Origin: Neoarius graeffei
Taxonomy: Eukaryota > Chordata > Actinopteri > Siluriformes > Ariidae
Assembly: GCF_027579695.1 (NCBI RefSeq)
Contig: NC_083583.1
Location: 18,254,257 to 18,318,256 of the forward strand
DNA: 64,000 nt
Direction of reading: 5' to 3'
Shown: in pieces, positions 9,518-20,456 of the stretch
Position numbering within the stretch: the stretch's first letter is position 1
How the letters are laid out: each line of letters starts with the position of its first letter
The notes under the pieces: generated by a model
What the model saw: the letters and a program-made list of their open reading frames with translations, nothing else
Told to the model about the DNA's origin: nothing
The model's database searches: none
Position numbers and translations under genes: made by a program

Positions 9518-12500
9518 TCAAGCCCCGACTTGCGTCCCAGTAGCAGTCCACGGATCACCCCTTTTAATCCAAAGCCACCATGTGGCTTTCACTGCGGCTT
9601 CGCTTGCGGATGCAATGGCCCTCTTCTTAGCTGCTCCTACAATGCCCAAGCGACTCAGGACTTTGCAGAGGGAGCGCCCTGCAAAACCCCTACAGCCAAC
9701 TTCTATGGGCTCGTAGAAGGTTCTCCAACCTCTCTCCCTGCACTCCTCCACCAGCTCCTGGTACTTGGCTCTTTTCCTCTCATTGGCCTCCTCAAGACGC
9801 TCTTCCCAGGGAACTGTTAGTTCCAGAATGATGAGGTATTTTGAAGCCTCAGATGTTATCACCACATCTGGACGGAGAGTTGTTGCTGCCACATGTTGGG
9901 GAAACCTCAGCTGCTCTCCCAGGTCGGCCTGCAGCTGCCAGTCATTTGCCATGTGGAGGAGGCCTGTTGTTATATGTTGGCGTGCTCGGGGTTTCTCTCC
10001 AGCTTTTACGAAGGAGACTGCCTTCTTCGGGGCATGATGGTGCTTGCAAGAGCTAATGGCAGAGGTTAAGCTTTCAGCAACTGCCTTAAGCACCTGGTCA
10101 TGGCGCCACCAGTAGCGGCCATCAGCCAGGGCCTTTGGGCAGCAGCTGAGAAGATGTTCTAAGGAGCCTCTACCAGAACACAGAAGGCAGGATGGTGTCT
10201 CACTCTTTCCCCAGACATAGAGGTTCGCTGGGCTAGGCAGGGCATCATAGACAGCTTGCACTAGGAAACGGACCCGATGGAAGTCTGCCTGCAAGATATT
10301 TGTCCAGGTGATCCTGTGCTGTAGTGCGCGCTCCCACCTTGTCCATGCTCCCTGTTGCCGGAGTCCCACCACCCTGCTCACACGCTCTTCCTCTATGCCT
10401 GCTTGGACCTCCTCCTGGATCAGGTGGTGTCTCTCCTTACCACGGGTCTGGCTGATCAGGGTCTTTGGATAGTAACCCAGGCCTGCTCTTCCTGTTGCCA
10501 CAGTGCCCACCAGTGCCTTCTGTCTTAGGCGAGACTCTGCCACCTCCACTGCTCTCCCAGCCTTCCACTTCCTTCCTGTCCTCACCTCGATGCCAGCTGC
10601 TGACACCTTGCAGTTGCTTGAGTCCCTGTACTGTAAGGCTTCTCTAGTGCGTACCACCATGAACTCCTCGGTGAGGCCACTGAAAGGAAGCTGCAGAGTG
10701 TTACTCACCCCATACAGTGCTGCACTGGTGAGACTACGTGGGAGGCCTAGCCACTTTCGAAGAAAGCCACTGATGTTCCTTTCTAGGGACTCAACTGCTG
10801 TCATTGGGACTGCATAGATTAGCATGGGCCAGAGGATTCGTGGCAGGATAGAATGCTGATAGATCCAGGCTTTAAATCTACCAGGCAAACCAGACTTGTC
10901 AACCTTGGTAAGCCACGTTCCAAGTTCCATGCTGGACTTCTGGATGGCAGCTGAGTCTTTCAGGCTGGAGTCGAAAAGTTTCCCCAAACTCTTGACAGGT
11001 TGTTCTGTGATGGTTGGAATGACAGTTCCTGAGATGGAAAACCGGAACTTGTCAATCACTTTCCCCTTCTTCAGCACCATCGATCTTGACTTGGAGGGCT
11101 TGAAACTCATCCTTGCCCAGGTAATGAGTCTCTCGAGCCCTTGTAGGATCCACCTGCACCCTGGGACCGATGTTGTAGTGACGGTCAGGTCATCCATGTA
11201 GGCCCTTATCGGGGGCTGCCATACACCTGACTTGGTCAGGGGCCCTCTGCATTCCACCTCGGCTGACTTGACCATCATGTTCATGGCTAGCGCGAAAAGG
11301 ATAACAGAGATGGTACAGCCTGTTATTATTCCTTTCCCAATGCAATGCCAGTCTGATGTTTCTAACCCAGAAGTGACCCTCATCCTGAAATTGTTGTAGT
11401 AATCCAAGATGAGGTCCTTGATCTTAATGGGAACATGATGGAGGTGCAATGCAAGCTCGACCAGCTTATGTGGTATGGACCTGTAGGCGTTGGTCAGGTC
11501 CAACCATAAGACCACTAGGTTGCCTCTGTTCTCATGAGCCTCTCTAATCAACTGTGTGATGACTCCAGTATGCTCCAGGCAGCCGGGTATTCCAGGGATC
11601 CCTCCCTTCTGCATTGATGGGTCGATGTAGTTGTTCTTGAGGAGAAACTCTGTCAGTCTCCGAGAGACGATGCTGAAAAGCACCTTCCCTTCAACACTCA
11701 GGAGTGAGATGGTCCGAAACTGGTTGATGTTTTTCGAGTTCTCCTCTTTGGGGATCCATACTCCCTCAGCACACCTCCACTGGTCAGCGACTTTTCCCCT
11801 TCTCCAAATCACCTTCAGGATCTTCCACAGGTGCCGTAGAAGCTCTGGACAGTGCTTGTAAACCAGCTAGGGAATACCACTGGGGCCTGGAGCAGATGCT
11901 GAGCGGGCTGCCTTGATGATGTTCTCAACCTCTTTCAGGCTTGGCTCCTTCAGGTTGAACTCTGTTGTTGGTGGGGGCGGGGTTGATGAGAGATTTGTTA
12001 GGTTCCAGGTCTTGTTCTCTCAGAGGATCACACACTGTGTCCTGGAGGAAGCGATTCACTTGCTCTATCGAGCACTCAAGCCAGCCACTGCGCTTGTCCC
12101 CAAGCAGTTGTTTTGTAAAGCCAAAAGGATTGGCAATGAACGCAGCTCGCTTCCTCACACTCTCTCTTCCCCATCTCCAGTGCCACTCTGCTCTGCGAAG
12201 GGTCATCAGCTTCTTCCGCAGGATGTTTTTCAGCTCTGTTAAAGGTTGCTTCTCCTCATCAGCAGCAGTCTTGTACTGCTTCTTCAGAGTGCGAAGCTCC
12301 TGGCGCAGGTGATGTATCGTAGTGGCCCTGTGGTTCATTGTGTAGGAGGTGGGCTTAGATCTTCCTTTCTCTACCTGCCCAAATCTCTCTAAGGCATAGC
12401 TAAAGATGATGGTGGTCATCGATTGGAGTTGGCTGTCAACATCTCCTTTGGCTGTAGCTTGGATGATGTTGGATACGTCCTGGTCAAACGCCAGCCACTC

Positions 12501-12875
12501 ACTCCGCTTGCTGGCTGGGGGCCACTTAATCCGCTGCTATGGAATTACTCTGCTGGGATTGGGAGGCTCAGGTATGTGGAGGGACTGGGCTCTGTGGTTT
12601 GCCTCCTGGCCGGGCGCCTCCTGCGTCTCACCAGGTTCTGGACCTGTGTGTTGTACCTCAATCTCCTGCTCCAAGCATTTCATTCTGGCCTGATGGATTT
12701 TCAGGCCACGCTGGTTCTTGCACAGCTTTCCGCAAATGCATGTCACATTCATCATCTGTCCATTTGCATGGGTCGTCAACATTTGGTCCGTCCGATTGGA
12801 GATCTCATCCTCCCCCCCTTTCAGGATCTCCTGGGGGTATCTCACTGTAGGGCTTTCCGTAGCTTGTTTGGTCAT
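9518..12875 (-). pseudogene. R2-like RT-endonuclease polyprotein, nearly intact
   Basis: The protein nicks target DNA and reverse transcribes the element RNA. From the N-terminus: a C2HC finger CICGKLCKNQRGLKIHQARM (about 12760-12700); a basic linker (12419-11950); the RT entry motif SASAPGPSGIP (about 11880); the A motif VVLWLDLTNAYRSIPH; the catalytic box AYMDDLTVTTT (about 11200); a CCHC knuckle CLLCSGRGSLEHLLSCC (about 10180); and a restriction-like endonuclease core RPDVVITSEASKYLIILELT. The last 764 codons (11812-9518) are open. Breaks are a stop at about 11871 just after GPSGIP, a frameshift in a C-rich run near 11965-11980, and a break between 12419 and 12537. Confidence 0.8.
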
Positions 12876-13088
12876 TTATTTATTGAGGAAAATGATCCAA
12901 TATTAAATATCTGTGAGTGACAAAAGTATGTGAACCTCTAAGATGAGCAGTTAATTTGAAGGTGAAATTAGAGTCAGGTGTTTTCAATCAGTGGGATGAC
13001 AATCAGGTGTGAGTGGGCACCCTGTTTTATTTAAAGAACAGGGATCTATCAAAGTCTGATCTTCACAACACGTTTGTGGAAGTGTATC

Positions 13089-14171
13089 ATGGCACGAACA
13101 AAGGAGATTTCTGAGGACCTCAGAAAAAACGTTGTTGATGCTCATCAGGCTGGAAAAGGTTACAAAACTAAAGAGTTTGGACTCCACCAATCCACAGTCA
13201 GACAGATTGTGTACAAATGGAGAAAATTCAAGACCATTGTTACCCTCCTCAGGAGTGGTCGACCAATAAAGATCACTCCAAGAGCAAAGCGTGTAATAGT
13301 CAGCAAGGTCACAAAGGACCCCAGGGTAACTTCTAAGCAACTGAAGGCCTCTCTCACATTAGCGAATGTTAATGTTCATGAGTCCACCATCAGGAGAACA
13401 CTGAACAATGGCAGGGTTGCAAGGAGAAAGCCACTGCTCTCCAAAAAGAACATTGCTGCTGGTCTGCAGTTTGCTAAAGATCACGTGGACAAGCCAGAAG
13501 GCTATTGGAAAAATGTTTTGTGGACAGATGAGACCAAAATATAACTTTTTGGTTTAAATGAGAAGCATTATGTTTGGAGAAAGGAAAACACTGCATTCCA
13601 GCATGCACCTTAACACCTTATCCCATCTGTGAAACATGGTGGTGATAGTATCATGGTTTGGACCTGTTTTGCTGCATCTGGGCCAGGATGGCTTGCCATC
13701 ATTGATGGAACAATGAATCCTGAATTATACCAGTGAATTCTCAAGGAAAATGTCAGGACATCTGTCCATGAACTGAATCTCAAGAGAAGGTGGGTCATGC
13801 AGCAAGACAACGACCCTAAGCACACAAGTCGTTCTACCAAAGAATGGTTAAAGAAGAATAAAGTTAATGTTTTGGAATGTCCAAATCAAAGTCCTGACCT
13901 TAATCCAATCGAAATGTTGTGGAAGGACCTGAAGCGAGCAGTTCATGTGAGGAAACCCACCAACATCCCAGAGTTAAAGCTGTTCTGTATGGAAGAATGG
14001 GCTAAAATTCCTCCAAGCTGGTGTGCAGGACTGATCAGCAGTTACCAAAAACATTTAGTTGCAGTTATTGCTGCACAAGGGGGTCACACCAGATACAGAA
14101 AGCAAAGGTTCACATATTTTTGCCACTCACAGATATGTAATATTGGATCATTTTCCTCAATAAATAAATGA
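13089..14171 (+). pseudogene. Tc1-like transposase (element A), inactivated
   Basis: The DDE transposase cuts and rejoins the element. The frame starts at ATG 13089 (MARTKEISEDLRKNVVDAHQ) with the N-terminal helix-turn-helix region. The first catalytic Asp is in WTDETK, the second in MQQDNDPKHTS, and the third acidic residue in DLNPIEMLW, about 35 residues further on. In-frame stops occur at 13542-13544, in a 6 bp insertion near 13611, and at about 13735; the last one is shared with copy B and so is ancestral to both. The protein is otherwise close to full length. Confidence 0.9.
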
Positions 14172-14321
14172 CCAAGTATAATATTTTTGTCTCATTTGTT
14201 TAACTGGGTTCTCTTTATCTACTTTTAGGACTTGTGTGAAAATCTGATGATGTTTTAGGTCATATTTATGCAGAAATATAGAAAATTCTAAAGGGTTCAC
14301 AAACTTTCAAGCACCACTGTA

Positions 14322-15030
14322 GGTCATAACCATTAATTGTTGACATGTGATTTTTTTGTACATGATTAATTTATTTTCAAATGTGATTTTACATGTGATT
14401 AATTTACATTATTTTTTTCACAGTTCATTTATTTTCACATTATTGTTTCACATTTGGCTTCATTTTTCAGATGTGATTTTCTTATGTGATTAATTTATTG
14501 TCACGTGATCCCTATTGTTCATGTAATGTCACGTCTTTATTTGAAGTCACATGTGTGAGTTCAGGATATAAAAGACTGAAATATATCTTCACATGTTTTT
14601 CACACGTAATATGAATAACATATCAAACGGTTATTTGATCTATTTGTTCATTCTGCTCTTGTGTTTTGTTCTCATAGGAAAACCATAATCTGTCATGTCA
14701 GTTCTATAATGAAACAGGTATGTAGGATTTTGCCAAGTGCTGCAAAGTTTTAGTTTGTTACTGGTGGTGCAATAGTGATGAGAAACAACAGTGATGAGAA
14801 CATGATTTCATTATAAATTTGTACAAAATGTAGTTGGATTAAATTCATAATAAATGGTACAAATGGTTACATTGCCGCTAACCTTAATCTTAAATTGTAA
14901 CATTTATACAAAATGAAGTGTGTAAGTTTTTGGTAGTGATGATTGGTTGGTTATGATGAAATAAATGGTGCTCTATAAGCTCTTTAATTTAAATGATATT
15001 TCGCAATGATGCATACATCAAACCGTAGGT
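14322..15030. other. AT-rich non-coding stretch
   Basis: Repeated words such as ACATGTGATTAATTTA and TCACATGT occur several times between 14340 and 14600, suggesting a degenerate repeat. No ends, target duplications or coding frames are visible. Confidence 0.4.
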
Positions 15031-15620
15031 GCTAAAGGCCAGCTGGACTTGCTTGAAATTCTTGAAGACGTTTCACCTCTCATCCAAAAGGCTTCTTCAG
15101 TTCTGTCTGACTAGTGAGGAGTTCCAGATATTTACCCTCTAGTGGATCAAAAGCAACTCTAAGGAGAGTCATTGAGGTCACCTGGGTCATTGGGTCATCC
15201 TGTAGGTGTAGGTCACTGGGGGCCGGGTGTGAATGGTGTTAGCAGCCTAGAGATTCATTAGGGTTGATCTGTGGGTTGTTGGTTTTCTCTGCCATCATGT
15301 GAGTCATTGAATTCAGCTGGGTTTTGGTGTTGATGTGTATTCAGTTATCTGGGAAGTATGCTAAGGACTGCATTATAGGTGGCTGGTAAGTGGGGCCTCA
15401 GGCCACCTCTTCTGTTCAGTGATGGTCATTCCAGGTTGACGATGATGGCTTCTTTTACTCCTTTTTCAAACCACCAGTCTTCTCTGGCTAAAATGCATAC
15501 ACTGCAGTCCTGAAATGAATGTCCTTTATTACTGAGATGAAGATAGACTGCAGAGTCCTTGACTGAGGAACTGGCCCTCCTATGTTGAGCCATGCACCTG
15601 TGAAGCAGTTGTTTCATCAA
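15031..15620 (-). mobile_element. Penelope-like element, 3' fragment with GIY-YIG endonuclease part
   Basis: On the minus strand 15620-15426 encodes LLHRCMAQHRRASSSVKDSA then VYLHLSNKGHSFQDCSVCIL and EDWWFEKGVKEA. This is the C-terminal half of the GIY-YIG endonuclease of Penelope-like elements (R...H...E-x-x-W-F-E-x-G-V-K-E-A signature). The RT and the GIY-YIG motif itself are absent. The rest, to 15031, is the element's 3' region, including the ETSSRISS-type coding remnant near 15060. Confidence 0.75.
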
Positions 15621-15650
15621 AACAAGGTCATAATTGTCATATTTTTCATT

Positions 15651-16312
15651 TCAAAATTCTCCATACATTCTCTGTTGGGGACAGAGGGGACAGTCACTCT
15701 CTTCTTCCACTGACATGCCTTTGTAATGTGTGCAGAATATGGGTTTGCAATGTCTTGTTGAAATTTCCCTGGAAAAGATGTAATTTTGAAGGCAGCATAT
15801 GTTGCTCAAAAAGCTCAACGTACTTTTCTGCATTAATGCTGCCATCACAGAAGTGTAAGTTAGCTTTGCCGAGGGCACTGACACAACCCCATACCATGAC
15901 AGACCCTGGCTTTTGGACTTGTTGCTGGTAACAGTCTGGATGGTCTTTTTCATCTTTGGTCTCGAGCACAAGGTGTCCATTTCTTACAAAAAAGACCTGG
16001 AATACTGATTCATCTGACCACAGTACATGTGTCCACTGTGTGATGGTTCATCCCAGATGTCTCAGAGCCCAGAGAAGTCATTGACACTTCTGGATAGCGT
16101 TAACATAAGGCTTACTTTTTGCAAAGTAAAGATTTAACTGGCATTTGTGGATATAACTTGGTATTGTAGTGTTTGACAAAGTAATCCTGAGCCCATGTGG
16201 TTATATCAGCTATAGATGAATGACGGTTCTTGATGCAATGCCGTCTGAGGGATCGGAAATCATGGGTGTTCAGCTTAAAGCTCACAGGCAACAGTTTTAA
16301 TTTTATGCACAT
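15651..16312 (-). pseudogene. Tc1-like transposase (element H), fragments
   Basis: The minus strand encodes LRRHCIKNRHSSIADITTWA (about 16240-16180), typical of the second helix-turn-helix, and downstream SVMVWGCVSALGKANLHFCD (about 15900-15840), the block before the second catalytic Asp. The following INAEKYVELFEQHMLPS is also typical of this Tc1 group. Frameshifts and stops are numerous. The N-terminus lies across the Kolobok insertion at 18540-18752. Confidence 0.8.
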
Positions 16313-16892
16313 TTAAAACTTTATATGTTAAAAAAACCCTCTGTAATGTTCTCCTGGTCCCAAGAAGTATTGTTAATAAGTAATAATTAAAATAAGTTAG
16401 TGCAGATCATGGCGAATTTCCGTTCGGATATTTTCATGACCACTCGGCACGTGACGTCATTTAAGCCAAACAAACCGCTTGAGTTGAGTCCACTTCTGTT
16501 TAGGGCAATTCCATGTAAATGTCAACCTCACCATGCAAAAATAAAGCAACATGTAATACATCAAAACCACTCCCAGAGATATCACCTAGGCCTGTATTTT
16601 ACAGATGTGAATAAGTTGAACCAATTTGTAACCAACCTAATGTGTCACTGTCAGCCTTTCTTTCTTATAATGTAAAACCCAAGCTAAAATCAACTTTGAT
16701 CATGTACAATTCTATATTATTGCCACAAGCCACAGAAATGTATGCAAAAATCCACAAAACAGCAAAACAATAGCCATCCTAAATATTATTTAAGAACTTT
16801 GATAGTTTTAGCTGATATTTAGAGAGTTTTTCAAAGGGTTATGGTGGTTAAATTGCTGATTTTCTAAACATATGCCATGTCTATTTCAGACG

Positions 16893-17300
16893 CGTCACAT
16901 CCATAACGGAATTTCGTCACATCCATAACGCTGACTTTTCCTTCCGAAACTCTGCATGAAATACAAAATATTTTAAACAAAGATTTTTTAATATTCACCT
17001 TGGACCCCTCTATCAAATGGATATCTCCATTTCGACATTAGGTTTACAATTTCACAGAGTTTGATAAAAATGTACAGTCACCCAAGAAAAGTGATACTTT
17101 TTCTGTCACGTCCATAACGCATCTTTTATTGGCGTTTTCTGGCATGCCCTAGATGTACTATGGGAATTGTTCTTGTTCTATCACTTCTCCAGTATGGTAC
17201 AGCCTTAAAATATGCAACACCTGTTTAAATACTGGGAGACAATAAAACATGCACTGGGTCATTTGTTGCCATTTTGAGTTCAAGTGTCATGTCCATAACG
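16893..17300 (+). promoter_or_regulatory. Four direct copies of GTCAYRTCCATAACG upstream of the THAP exon
   Basis: The copies start at about 16894, 16916, 17105 and 17286 and share GTCA(C/T)(A/G)TCCATAACG in the same orientation. The last copy lies about 75 bp before the ATG. Such arrays may be transposase or THAP-binding sites; that is inference. Confidence 0.6.
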
Positions 17301-17375
17301 CTGGAATTGCTCACTACTTACATTGCCGTTCGGCTTGAGTGCAGACGTGGGTTCAGGAATTTCCAAAGAAAAACC

Positions 17376-17780
17376 ATGCCTTATTGTTGTGCAGTGAACT
17401 GTAACAACAGGATCTGTTCAGGAAGAAGTTTTTACCTTTTTCTGAGAGAGGAGAAGAGGCAGAGAGAGTGGGTTGGCTTTTTCTGAAAAAGGAGAAGAGG
17501 CAGAGTGAGTGGGTTTGCTTTTTCCGAAAGAGGAGATGAGGCAGAGAGAGTGGATTGTGTGCGTGAAGCCAGAGGGTTGTTTTTTCCAGAAGAGGCGGAG
17601 AGAGTGGATTGTGCGCGTGAAGTCAGAGGGTTGGCTTTTTCCGGAAGAGGAGAAGAGGCGGAGAGAGTGGATTGTGCGTGTGAAACAAAATCAAGCAGTC
17701 AAAGAAGAAACGGACCAGCAACGCTCAAGTAAAAAGGAGAAGATTGGAAATAAACATTTTTACTTTTGCTTGCAATTGAC
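17376..17780 (+). pseudogene. THAP-domain first exon, expanded by tandem repeats
   Basis: ATG at 17376 gives MPYCCAVNCNNRICSGRSFY then LFLREEKRQREWV, the N-terminal half of a C2CH THAP zinc finger (C-x3-C pair, Ser/Phe core, R-x-x-x-W). A stop follows at 17484-17486 because the next sequence is a tandem duplication of the exon's 3' part. The last unit again encodes EEEKRRREWIVRVKQ. The second Cys-His pair of the finger is absent. Confidence 0.65.
17445..17690 (+). repeat. Tandem repeat inside the THAP exon
   Basis: Five units of unequal length (roughly 40-70 bp) each contain TTTTTC, then GGAGAAGAGGC or GAAGAGGCGGAGAG, then AGAGTGG. Each unit re-encodes the F-x-x-E-E-x-R-x-R-E-W segment. Confidence 0.85.
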
Positions 17781-18752
17781 AAGTCAAGAATCCTGAGGGA
17801 TCCTGTACAATCATTGTGGAAATGAGACAAAGGGATATTTCCTCGCTTAGAGTCGGCTATAAATAGTATAATGCTGTGGATGGCAGGCTAATGTGGCCTA
17901 CCGGCACACTGTCAAGTAATCATTACCTATATCCACTAGTGAGGGCGGTTTAATTATTCTTCAAAAGGGCTCTTATTTAGTATTACAATGAAAGTAGGAA
18001 TTTATCATAACTACCAGGATAAATCGCTTGGGTGCGAGTCTTGTTGAGGTCCGGGGTCACCACGATCAGAGTCGGCCAAGTCACTGTCCAATTCCGAGGC
18101 TGCACGGTCAAATCAGTGAGCCACATTCACGGATTGCTTTGCAACAGCCATAGGTTCATACATATATGGTTTCACCTCTCGATATTCAATTTGGAGAGTT
18201 CCTACTTCAGAATCGCTATCGCTTTCAGACATTTTACACAACCTCTCATGACCAAAGTCCATACACGTGTGCTCGGTTCCCAAGTAAACACAGAACTGCT
18301 CCCAGTCTGTTTGGCTTAAATGATGTCACGACGACGGTCCCCTGGCGGTGAAAGTGCGCATAAGTGAGATGTAAACAAACCTTCGGAAATTGGGCAAAAC
18401 AGTATATTTTAACCATTTTATTCAATTTTAGGGTGCAAATTAGACACTAGGAAGATTGAATTCGCTTTTTGGGTTGTTCTTCTAGACAATAACGTTGATA
18501 TTCTACATTTCACCTCCGAGCGTTGCCTATGACCTTTAAGCTTGCACCGTTGCCCTTTATGCACTGAAACTCTTTCAGATTCCTTGAATTATTTAATGAT
18601 ATTATGCACCATAGAGGATGATGTATCCAAATCCTTTCCCAACTTTCTTTGAGGAATACTGTTATTAAACATTTCAATCATTGTCTCACACATTTCTTAG
18701 CAAACTGGAGATTCTTGACCCAGCTTTGCTTCTGAAAGACTAGGCCTTTCCT

Positions 18753-20400
18753 CAGGGGCGTCAGAAGCATTTTTAATGTGGGGGGGACACACTGGCAGGG
18801 GTCCTCCCCCAGAAAATTTTTAATTAATTAGATGCCATTTCCTGCATTCTGGTGTATTTTTAACAGGTTGTTAAACACGTAGTTTTATCTTCAAAAGTCA
18901 CTTAATTCAATGACTATTTTCGAGACTCAACAATAAGTCCTCATTTAACTAGTCCATATATTCATCAGCCTGTTTTTAAACCCACCGCTACGCCTAAGAT
19001 AATGAGATGAATGTGACACAATTTATCATCAACAGTGACTTGCCTGCGACCCTGTAGAATAGGATAAAGTGGCTAGAGAATGACTTTATGGGTGCATTTT
19101 ACTTTTTATTTTGTGTTTCCTTTTTTATTTAGTTTTAGATGTAACACAACATGCCACTGTGCCAAGCAATAGTGACACTCAACTGTATGTTTAAAAATAA
19201 GAATATTCATAATTTCACACAATGAACAGGCATGAAATGGCATCATGCAAACTTCATAACACAAAATCACACTGTGCCGAGCAACGGTGACACATAAAAA
19301 ACAACTTCACACAATGAACAGGTGCAATTTTGTTAACCACCAACAGTGACTTTAGTGGGTGCATTTTACTTTTTTCACACAAAATCACACTGTCAAGCAA
19401 TGACACATAAAAGAGAACTTCACACAATGAACAAGTGCAGTTCTGTCAACCTACATGCAATGGTGGTACTACAGTAACATTTACAGATTAGTATAACAAA
19501 TAGATTTATAGATATAACTCCTTACATTGGTGCCACCACAATTTCTACCACTTCATAACTTTTATCCCCCTTTCCTTCACAAACCACCTGGAATAACATC
19601 CATCTCTCTCCATTGCTTTCCTTTCTACTATTCCTTCCCCATACACTGATTTCCCATGTTACTTTCAAGAAAACTGGCAAAGACCAGACAAAACAAGTTC
19701 TTCAAATCACAACAAGGAATCAATAAATATCATCAGAGCAGACTTGACCTCATTCTTGGCATTACAATAAGGTAGGCCTACTGGGGTTGAATTAAATAAT
19801 AGCTAACAATAAGCTAGTTGATACATCTCCTAACATTGACTAACCAGCTAACTGAACTAACATTTCCATTGTGGGGAAATTTTGTCCTGTGGGGAAATTT
19901 TGACTTACTTTCCACTTCTTTGTAAAGAATGTCCTTATGTCCATTGTGTCTGGGGAGGGAGCAAATACTGCAAACAATTCATCATCAATCAAGAATACCC
20001 CATTAGGCTAAGCTTATTTCATTGTTTAGTTGAACATTAATTTAACGTGGCCTAGGGTTAATTTTGAGGGCATATCACAAAAGAATAAGGTTTTAGCAAA
20101 AGCCAGACATTGTGAGGTGGCAATGGGGCTGACGTCACCTCCTCCACTTTCCAGCAGCTGCACCAAAAATGTCTCCGCTCGCGCTGAGATTCACTCGCGC
20201 GTGGTGAGCTGTTGTAGGGAACGCCCGGAAAACCCGGAGTGGAGTTTCAGTGGGATGTGTATTCTCTTATCGATCAAGTGGAATGGATTCTTTCACGAAG
20301 CAATAGAAACGGCGCTGGGTGAACTAATATTTTATGTTAAATGTGTGTGTGTGTGGGGGGGGGGTCCAAATGAAGAATTATGAAATGTGAGGATGACACG
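18753..20400 (-). mobile_element. Long repeat element E, copy 1 (left arm of large inverted repeat)
   Basis: It starts CAGGGGCGTCAGAAGC at 18753, preceded by CCTTTCCT (18745-18752). It is about 99% identical by eye over long stretches to the reverse complement of 22465-24146. Its inner terminus is lost near 20400. The interior contains several diverged copies of TTCACACAATGAACAGG and of ...AAAATCACACTGT. No protein is recognisable. Confidence 0.85.
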
Positions 20401-20456
20401 GAGGACCCCCCTCCCCCCTTTATTTAGTCACAGCATGGCCACCCCTTGTATATCTT

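Larger units (their letters stand above)
8404..12870 (-). mobile_element. R2-superclade non-LTR retrotransposon (RLE type)
   Basis: This LINE is inserted in Tc1 element A. It encodes an N-terminal zinc finger, an RT and a C-terminal restriction-like endonuclease, as in R2/NeSL-group elements. Its 3' region (toward 8404) was later hit by a hAT MITE at 8449-9430. The bases TGGT occur on both sides and may be the target duplication. Confidence 0.75.
8254..14319 (+). mobile_element. Tc1-like transposon A, split by a LINE
   Basis: The ends are CAGTAGTGCTTGAAAGTTTG (8254) and CAAACTTTCAAGCACCACTG (14319), flanked by TA dinucleotides (8252-8253, 14320-14321). The terminal inverted repeats are about 150 bp. 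A related copy (B) lies at 50.57-52.18 kb. The 4.5 kb between 8404 and about 12870 is a later LINE insertion; without it the two halves join at TTGGTCATTTATTTATTGAG. Confidence 0.9.
16279..18535 (+). mobile_element. Kolobok-type element with THAP exon, TTAA target
   Basis: The ends AGCTCACAGGCAAC and GTTGCCTATGACCT are imperfect inverted repeats. TTAA at 16275-16278 and 18536-18539 is the target duplication. TTAA targets plus a THAP-domain gene are the hallmarks of the Kolobok superfamily. The interior has one recognisable exon and no DDE region, so it is non-autonomous. Confidence 0.7.
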
